In this document: positions 56,975 through 64,000 of the stretch, one piece after another
Layout: each line of letters starts with the position of its first letter
Position numbering within the stretch: the first letter of the stretch is position 1
Notes under the pieces: generated by a model
The model's database searches: none
What the model saw: the letters and a program-made list of their open reading frames with translations, nothing else
What the model was told of the DNA's origin: nothing
Made by a program: the position numbers and the translations under genes
From: Theristus sp. LFF4_11
Lineage: Eukaryota > Nematoda > Chromadorea > Monhysterida > Xyalidae
Direction: 5' to 3'
Assembly: GCA_030248135.1 (NCBI GenBank)
Contig: JASANC010005666.1
Location: forward strand, 19,758 to 83,757
Length of the DNA stretch: 64,000 nt

Positions 56975-59197
56975 TCAACAGCGACTGAACGTGCCGAGAT
57001 AGACGCCGCAACTCGGACAGCGGTGTTCAACGTCTTGGCAGGCCACAATGCAGAACGGCAACCAGAAGAGAGGGCAGCTGTACAAACGAGAATACTTGCA
57101 GACAGATTTGTATTATCATTTTTTTGGGTTTTGCGACTACGTTTGCACACGCAGATAGGAAACTATGTAGTTTCAATCGTTATGTGGCAATTCAAAATAG
57201 CTCAAGTGACCCGGCCCTATTTTGGGGACCCGTATCACTTTACCAATCTTCTATTTTGATCCTGAGAGTTGAGACTCTATGCGCGTATAGATAGGTGAGC
57301 AGCTGCATGTACGAGTACGACGCGGGAATTCAAAATTGGTCAAGTGATCCGAGCGCCCTAAAAGAGGGCCGGGTCATTTCGGCTGTCAACAATCAACATC
57401 GACAACAATTTATGGAGAGAGTGAGACTCCGTCGACGGTGCAAAACATATTTAAGTTTCTGTTCAACACGAAGTTCTTGGACGCTGAAAGTTGCACAGCG
57501 AAACAATACTCAATAATTTTCCGCGTCAACACCAGAACACAAGCGGTGTTGCGACGCAGCTGTATTTAAAAAATGGCCACGCGATTTAGAAATCGTGTCG
57601 TGTGTGCTATCTGAATGCATTATGAACACGATCAGTTTGCGCACAGGATTTCGAACAACATCTGTGCGTACGGACAAAAAACTAAATGGTGTTTTCACCT
57701 TTGAAGAGTCTGCCACCTTCAGGGGTATCCGACATCGATGTACATTTTAAACGATAAAAAAACGAATGATTCACCAAAAGAAGCAGAGGAGCGCCACCGA
57801 AATCCACGTGACGAGGCCGTACACCGGTCGTGTGGCGCTCATGATCGGCACGTGACACGCGGGGCACATGATCTGCAAACAACTTGCGGTTGTTGTTTTT
57901 TTTTCTTGGCGCAACTTGCACATCGAATTCTGATTTTCGAGTTTCAAGTTCGCTAATTCGCCAATCACCCTCTCCCCCACGGCCCCACCCCACCCACCCC
58001 AAACAGCGGCATGGAATTCGGAAAGAAAATGAAAATCACGATTTTCACTAAAAGCCTATTTTAGTGTCTGGGGGCTATTCAAATCGTTAAACAACAGAGT
58101 CACACAACCTAGATTTTTTGCATCTAGTTGCGTGCAATTTGCAGCTTTTTTTGGCCATTGCAACTATAAGCCGCGCCTGGGGTTGTTAAAAAAACAAAAA
58201 TCGTCATTTTTGTTGAAAAGATTTTTTTCGTAAAACTACAAAGCTAAACCGGAGCTGGAGCTGATCCCTGATCCCAATGTTTCACCCCTTTAACAAAGCT
58301 GTCAATCAAGGCACTTTCACTTTGTTAAAAAGGCTTCACTTAGGATTAGGATTAGGTTTAGGATTAGGAACCTACAACGACTTCATTAGGATTACAACTT
58401 GGCTTTGGTTTAGTAATGTAGGCAAAGCGATTTTTTTAATTTCAAAAATCAAAGTTGTGCTGAATCAATCAGGGAGTTCGAGGAACCACATATGATATGC
58501 AAGCGCCCCCGGAATGACTCCCGTATGGCGGAACTTTGCTTTGGTGACCTCAATTACCCCTTTTCCAAACCTTTACCCTGCCTCTTCTTGTGTTTTGATC
58601 CCCAAAACGTCACTAATTGTCCCCAGCTAAAGTGAAGACAAACATACCGGCTTGAAATTCGATCCAATCTTCTGATGATGTCGCGACGACACGACACGAA
58701 GCAGCAACCAGATAACGTAGCGCTTGCAAACGGAGCAGCTCGAAAGCTCTGCGAGGCGAATCGTCACCTTATCTGCATCGGAATTTCGGAAATGGTAAGC
58801 CAAGCTTTGGGACGCTCAAAAACTTCATCGCAGATGTTTTCGAAGCTAAAATCAGTCGGTAAGACGGTCCAAAATCGACTGCTGACGGTTTTACGAGGTA
58901 ATATCAAAGAAAATTTTGTTGAACTTTCGAAAAATTTGCCAAAATTGAGGTTTTCAGAGCATATTAGAGGAAAATTTTTCGAATTTTCTTTTTAATCGGC
59001 ATTTTTGCTTTTTAATCACTTTTAAAAAAAATTCCGATTTTAGTTTAACAACCCTAGTTGCGCCGCCGCAGCCCCACCCCACCCCACGCCCCCCCCCCCT
59101 AGAACAACTATGCCACCCCACCCCACAAAAAAAAACAGACCTGCATTGGCATGTCAACAAACATCATGCCCGGATACGGTGCGACGACCACGGCCAT
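56975..59197 (-). CDS. LITAF: LITAF-domain protein, 3 exons, 85 aa (model)
   Basis: LITAF-domain proteins are small zinc-binding proteins anchored monotopically on the cytosolic face of late endosomal and lysosomal membranes. Minus-strand exons: 59197-59141, 57872-57775 and 57077-56975; phases close (0, then 2). Exon 1 gives a short Pro/Met-rich start (MAVVVAPYPGMMFVDMPMQ). Exon 2 begins IMCPACHVP, the N-terminal CxxC half of the zinc site, then LVTWISVALLCFF. Exon 3 continues CCPLFWLPFCIVACQDVEH and RCPSCGVYLGTFSRC, the C-terminal HxCPxCG half with the characteristic hydrophobic insert between. At about 85 residues it is shorter than human LITAF (161 aa), mainly in the Pro-rich N-terminus, and the PPxY motif typical of LITAF is not seen. 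The exon-1 donor (CAG|GTCTGT) is weak, so another first exon is possible. Intron 1 holds a hAT element. Confidence 0.86.
57185..57380. repeat. Dispersed repeat with GGGAATTCAAAATTGG core, copy 3
   Basis: Two inverted halves: GGCAATTCAAAATAGCTCAA then GTGACCCGG, and CGCGGGAATTCAAAATTGGT then CAAGTGATCCG, around CTCTATGCGCGTATAGATAG. It lies in a LITAF intron. Confidence 0.65.
58178..59055. mobile_element. hAT-type non-autonomous element, family C, copy 2
   Basis: TGGGGTTGTTAAAAAA and TTTAACAACCCTA ends; flanks GCCGCGCC and GTTGCGCC (6 of 8). It is longer than its relatives because of an extra segment with GGATTAGGATTAGG repeats near 58338-58370. It lies in LITAF intron 1. Confidence 0.86.
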
Positions 59198-59360
59198 GGT
59201 TTTGAATTCTCTGTTGTTGAACTGGATAGATCGATCGCAGCTGCGCAGCCTCTCCAACCGTGGTCCACAATTTCAAAGTGGCTCGGAAAGAATTGTTCGT
59301 TCCGTCTCTCACTCTCTCCCTTCTTGAAAAATGGTGAAAATGAAAGTTATTAATCAGAGC

Positions 59361-60336
59361 ACAGGTGCTTTCTCGGTGAGGGGGGTGCACGGGCAGCAAA
59401 TTTTCCTGAGGGGGGGGGTGCACTGGCAGAAAAATTTCGTGAGGGGGGTGCACGGGATCGCACGGGTAATACCAAATATTTTTGCCTTAGAAAAACACAG
59501 AAATTCTTGTAAAATACAGAATATTTTGCACAAACAAGCTGCTTGTTTGGTCAGAAACAATAAAATCTATACAGGGACAGACACAAACGTCAAGAAAAAT
59601 GCAAAAATTACGGTATTTTTGGAAAAAATGAGATGAGATTGACCACCGTGAGGGGGGTGCGATCCCGTGTTTTCTCGCGGAGGGGGTGGGGGGGAGTCTA
59701 GTACCCGTGTCGAGGTAAAGGGGGGAGGGGGGTACGCGGGTATCTGCCCGTGCACGGGCAGAATTTTCGGCTGAGGGGGGGGGGGGGTGGACGGACCCCC
59801 CCCCCCCGCACTTTCGCTACTGAATCAGAGAATCCTAGAAAATTGACAAAACAATTGAAATCAGTAGCGAAAGTGCGGGGGGGGGGGGGGGGGGGCTCCA
59901 CCCCCCTCAGCCGAAAATCCTGCCCGTGCACGGGCAGATACCCGTGTACCCCCACTCCGCCCTTTACCTCGACACGGGTACTAGACTCCCCCCCACCCCC
60001 CCCCGCTAGAAAACACGGGATCGCACCCCCCCCCCCCCCTCACGGTGGTCAATCTCTTCTCAATTTTTTCCAAAAATACCGTAATTTTTGCATTTTTCTT
60101 GACGTTGTGTCTGTCCCTGCATATATTTTGTTGTTTCTGACCAAACAAGCAGCTTGTTTGCACAAAATATTCTGTATTTTACAAGAATTTCTGTGTTTTT
60201 CTGAGGCAAAAATTTGGTATTACCCGTGCGATCCCGTGCACCCCCCCCTCCCGAAATTTTTCTGCCAGTGCACCCCCCCCCCCTCAGGAAAATTTGCTGC
60301 CCGTGCACCCCCCCCCCTCACCGAGAAGGCACCTGA
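59361..60336. mobile_element. Foldback element with roughly 0.43-kb inverted arms
   Basis: The left arm, starting CAGGTGCTTTCTCGGTGAGG, is mirrored on the right ending CTCACCGAGAAGGCACCTGA. Both arms contain GGGCAGCAAATTTTCC, GGTAATACCAAATATTTTTG-type sequence, AAACAAGCTGCTTGTTTGGT, and long G (or C) runs. The centre is about 55 bp bounded by inverted ACTTTCGCTACTGA copies. No coding capacity is visible. Confidence 0.88.
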
Positions 60337-60337
60337 C

Positions 60338-61070
60338 TAGGGTTGTTAAAAAAAACAAAAATCGTCATTTTTGTTTTTTTTTTAAAAAAAAAAATTTTTT
60401 TTTTTTAAAAAAAAATTTCAAAAATCAAAGTTGTGCTAAATCAATCAGGGAGTCCGAAGAACCACATATGATATGCAAGCGCCTCCCGAATGACACCCGT
60501 ATGGCGGAACTTTGCAGATTTTGTTTTGGTGACCTCAATTACCCCTTTTCCAAACCGTCACCATGCCTCTTCTTGTGTTTTGACCTCCAAAACGTCACTA
60601 ATTGTCCCCAGCTAAGCTAATGCTAAAGTGAAGACAAACATACCGCCTTGAAATTCGATCAATTCTTCTGATGGTGTCGCGACGACACGACACGAAGCAG
60701 CAACCAGACAACGTAGCGCTTGCAAACGGTGCACAATCGGACGCTCTGCGAGGCTAATCGTCACCTTATCTGCATCGGAAATGGTAGGCTAAGCTTTGGG
60801 ACGCTCAAAAACTTCATCGCAGATGTTGTCGAAGCCTAAAATCAGTCGGTAAAACGGCCCAAAATCGACTGCTAAAGGTTTTACGAGGTATAATCAAAGA
60901 AAATTTTTGTTGAACTTTCGAAAAATTGTGCCAAAATTGAGGTTTTCAGAGCATATTAGAGGAAAATTTTTCGAATTTTTTTTTTTTAAAAAAAAAATCG
61001 GCATTTTTGTTTTTTTTTAATCACTTTTTTTTTTAAAAAAAAAAATTTTCATTTTTGTTTAACAACCCTA
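60338..61070. mobile_element. hAT-type non-autonomous element, family C, copy 3
   Basis: TAGGGTTGTTAAAAAA and TTTAACAACCCTA ends with a perfect 8-bp duplication CACCTGAC (60330-60337 and 61071-61078). The left duplication is the last bases of the foldback element, so this insertion came later. Confidence 0.95.
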
Positions 61071-61309
61071 CACCTGACCCCCCCCTCTAAAATTAGGCAA
61101 ACACCCCCCCCCCTCACCCGAGGTCCCGCTTTCGCTACTGATTGAAATGAAGACCAACTGCCAAACGTCACACGTCAATAAAGCTATAAAAACAGCAAAA
61201 TAATGCTAAAAATACACTAAAAATCAAGTATAAACGCGTATTTTACCTAAAATTAGCGAAATTTTCAAGAATTACGAGCAAAAATGGTCAATTTTGGTCA
61301 AAAATTGAC

Positions 61310-61480
61310 TCATTTTATGTCTTCGAAGACAAAAATTTTTCAGATAGATAGCTGGCTGAGAAATTTTTTTAGATAGATAATAGCTGAGCCGAAAAAACCT
61401 GTTTGATAGAGATAGATTCGAAAAATTTTTGGGGGGGCCGGCCCCCCCCCCCCCAAAAATTTTCGAATATGGTTCGGCTC
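61310..61480. repeat. G/C-run palindrome
   Basis: AAAAATTTTTGGGGGGGCCG and GCCCCCCCCCCCCCCAAAAA are adjacent inverted halves centred on GGCCGGCC near 61440, preceded by two related AGATAGATA/AAATTTTT stretches. It is probably a decayed terminal arm; the class is unknown. Confidence 0.6.
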
Positions 61481-61689
61481 TGGAACAACTATGGCCAATA
61501 GGATATGAAAAATGAAAATGAATCAACAAACCAACCGATCCAATTAGCAACTTTTGCCAGACGGCGCTATGCTCGCATTAACCAATTAGCATATGCCACC
61601 TGACGTTCGGGGGGTTGAAAAAAAAATTTTAATTCAAATTTTTTTCAAACTTGAAAAAACCGTACGGTACTTCAACAATCTGACGTGAT

Positions 61690-62430
61690 TAGAGATGTCA
61701 AAAAAAATTCCTATTTAAAAAAAAACTTTTTTAATTTTTTTTAAATCAAAGTTGTTCAGAATTTTTCAGGGAGTCCGAATTATCACCATCTGAGGAGCCA
61801 CCGACTTACCATATGACCCCCACTCATATGGGAGGAGGGTGAAAATTTCAGACTTGGTTTCGGCGACCCCATTTTCCCACCGACGACATCACGTCTCGTG
61901 TTTTGCCTCTCAATTCACCTCAAATAACATGGAAACAAGTTCCGCAACAAACCGGTGTGATCACGCTGACGACACGAGGCGAAACAGCAACGAGCAACCA
62001 ACGAAGTTACGCTTGCAGTGGCAGACAGTGCAATTTCCACCTTTCGAGATCCTGAAAAACGATGCGTAAATGTGAGTTCTCTGCTTCTATCTCACCTTAG
62101 CGACATCGGAATTTGTTGAACTAGCCTTTGCGACGCTCAAGTACTTCAATGCGCGAGTCGATCATCACTCACCAAGGCTGAAAACAGTCGATAAATCAAT
62201 CCAGAATACCACCTGCTGCGTTGAAGACTAAGTGACAAGGTAAAGTCAAAGAAAATTTTTGTTGAACTTTCGAAAAATTATGCCAAAAACGGCATTTTCA
62301 GGGCACATTAAAGAAAAAATTTCAAAAATTTTTAATAAAAAAAATAAAAAAAAAATGCTCATTTTTTTTTACTTTTTTTTTTTAAAAAAAAATTAAAAAA
62401 AAAAATTTTTTTTTGACCCTTACATCTCTA
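61690..62430. mobile_element. hAT-type non-autonomous element, family B, copy 2
   Basis: TAGAGATGTCA and ACATCTCTA ends; nearly identical to 8474-9244 over the whole length apart from homopolymer lengths. The flanking octamers (GACGTGAT, GGTGGTGG) do not match. Confidence 0.9.
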
Positions 62431-63030
62431 GGTGGTGGTGGTGTCTGGTCCTCCGGGTTAACACATAAGGAGGCGGAGTTTTCTGACTGTTGTGGTGCAG
62501 CACGCAGCCAATCGCGCGTATTGCACAGTTCCTGTCACATCACTTTTGAACGAACGGAAGAAAGGAAAGAGCCGTCTGAGACTGTGACTTCAATTTAAAA
62601 CTTGGAACAACTGGCGAAGGAAAGAATTCCTGTGTTCTTGCTTTGATATTTTTTCGATGTGATTGAAATCTGATATATAAAAGTACAATTGGAATCACTG
62701 GATCGAATCACTGATTTAGAAGTGGAGCTGTGACGAAAATGAAATGCGTGGAAAGAGAGCGGATAGAAATAAAATACAAATAAATTGAGATGTTTGGTTT
62801 CACCAAGCTAAAGTAGTAAAAAACTGCAAAAAGCTTGATGCTTATAGTCCTTATAGTCCATATTATTTACACACGCCTTTGTTCCAGGTGCAACTCAAAA
62901 TACCGCCAACGTTTCTTCGGTTGATTTCCGCCGGCGGTCAGCAAAAAAATTTTTTGTAATCACCTTCACGATTCTTACACGCTTAACCAAAAATACAACA
63001 TGTGAAACGAGAGCATAAAAAAGTTTGCTT
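62431..63030. other. Stretch before the MULE gene
   Basis: No exon recognised. The 5' exons of the MULE transposase at 63031 might lie here but no motif supports them. Confidence 0.4.
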
Positions 63031-63833
63031 ACACAGGAGCTTCTAAAGGCAGACGAACGCGAACATGCCCAGGGCCGAGTCGGAGAAGAAATTCGTCGGC
63101 ACGTTCCGGACATCGGCGAGCGCCTGATGCAGCAAACAGTCCGACGCCACCTGTACAAATCGGTGCCTGCAGTGAACAACAAAACCATATTCACTTGCAA
63201 GCGATCTCGCATTCAAGAACTGACGTCGCTGCAATACAAAAACCCAAATGGCCCCGTTGAGAAGTTTGTAAAAAGTTGAGAGTATTTAAATAACAAAAAT
63301 CAAAGCTAATGCTGGTTTATAAAGAGACACAAATGCAGACAAAAAGCCACATGAAAACTATTGGCTTTTACAACTGATATTTTTAGCCGGCTCTTGTTCC
63401 GCAACAAAAAGCTCCGTGCATTTGGCTTGTGCGCCCCGAAAGAGCGTCGGTTGCTTGCGCAGGCGCGTCGCGTATTCATGGACGCCACGTTTGATCCAGT
63501 GTCGTCGCCTCGTTGGCAGCTGTACATTGTCCATGTTGAAGTAAGAATCTAATACAAACTGTGTGGGCTAGTGGAATCAAAACAACGTCAATCTAGAACG
63601 AATAAAAACTATATGTTTCAAATTTTTCAAGATCCGGCAACACTTTCGTAGCTCTTGCGCATGTGTGGATAGGCAGGCGAACAACTGAGGCCTACGAGTA
63701 CGTGTTTCGGCAGCTGCGCCAGGCGATGGAGGATGTCGGGCACGAGGTGCAGTGCAGTGGCAGAGCGCCATGATGGATTATGAAAAGGCACAGTGGCGGG
63801 CCCCGAAACAAGTGTTTCCTTACATTCAGGTAA
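63031..63833 (+). pseudogene. MULE-type transposase, partial and frameshifted
   Basis: MULE transposases are DDE enzymes of the Mutator superfamily. A first segment (63031 to about 63159, after an ACACAG acceptor) gives an Arg/Glu-rich helix ending RRHLYKS, like the stretch before the catalytic domain. A second (about 63388-63540) has FGLCAPKERRLLAQARR and FMDATFDPVSSPRWQLY, where the family has mDGTF...QLytiH with the first catalytic Asp; a GAA|GTAAGA donor follows. A third (about 63650-63833) has FVALAHVWIGRRTTEAYEYV and then, in another frame, MMDYEKAQWRAPKQVFPYI, the second Asp block. The frame breaks near 63752, where GTGCA is duplicated in tandem, and the exon-3 phase does not match exon 2. 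Sequence may continue past 63840. It reads as a decaying transposon gene; a coding domesticated copy is unlikely. Confidence 0.75.
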
Positions 63834-64000
63834 GAAAACTGTCATGAACTTTAAGCCTAAGATTTATTATTATTTTTAACAGCAACTAAAAACGAACATT
63901 TGGACCGCGGGAACTAAACTCATCAACAGACTCAGCTTCGCAACACATCGTGTGCATAGCAACATGTATCCATCTATAGTCGGATTTTTCCCAAGCATAT

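Noticed and set aside
59750..60340. 196-codon Pro/Gly-rich frame
   Set aside because: It lies entirely in the foldback element and is built from C and G runs.

Overview
This is a eukaryotic, animal-type window. Every recognisable gene is split by spliceosomal introns, and most introns are 60-120 bases with T-rich TTTTCAG or TTTGCAG acceptors unless a repeat has inflated them. The gene set is metazoan: presenilin, a USP25/28-type deubiquitinase, a PCGF3/5-type Polycomb RING protein, TTC39, an aldo-keto reductase, a LITAF-domain protein and DERA. The compact introns, the divergence of the proteins and the heavy load of small DNA transposons suggest an invertebrate, possibly an ecdysozoan. The sequence alone does not let me name the phylum or species.

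Layout, left to right. Minus-strand genes fill 1-11.8 kb: one internal DERA exon, the end of a small gene with weak TMEM177-like features, a complete 7-exon aldo-keto reductase (2711-5836), and a PCGF3/5-like gene (7676-11813). Plus-strand genes fill 12.1-52.9 kb: a 27-exon USP25/28-like gene (12146-30310), a 10-TM-type presenilin in 11 exons (32368-40299), and TTC39 in 12 exons plus a probable upstream exon (45635-52899). A LITAF-domain gene lies on the minus strand (56975-59197), and a broken MULE-type transposase starts near 63.0 kb. I built exon models by hand from splice sites, reading-phase agreement and remembered family motifs; no alignment was run. The phases close exactly for the aldo-keto reductase, USP, presenilin, TTC39 (from its second exon) and LITAF models.

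Much of the rest is repeats. There are at least ten hAT-type elements whose ends begin TAGGG or TAGAG, and most sit in exact or near-exact 8-bp target duplications. There is also a tRNA-derived SINE with an AAC tail (six copies), a TA-duplicating mariner-like MITE, a swarm of about 85-bp palindromic MITEs around the TTC39 5' end, GC-rich stacked-repeat elements, a roughly 1-kb foldback element, a 2.9-kb array of a 19-bp satellite inside presenilin intron 1, and a 0.7-kb GAT-type microsatellite in a USP intron.

The genes do not form one pathway or an operon. The most notable points are the presenilin itself (tryptophan replaces the conserved tyrosine before the first catalytic aspartate), the satellite in its first intron, whose unit resembles part of a dispersed element, and the set of hAT elements with readable target duplications.
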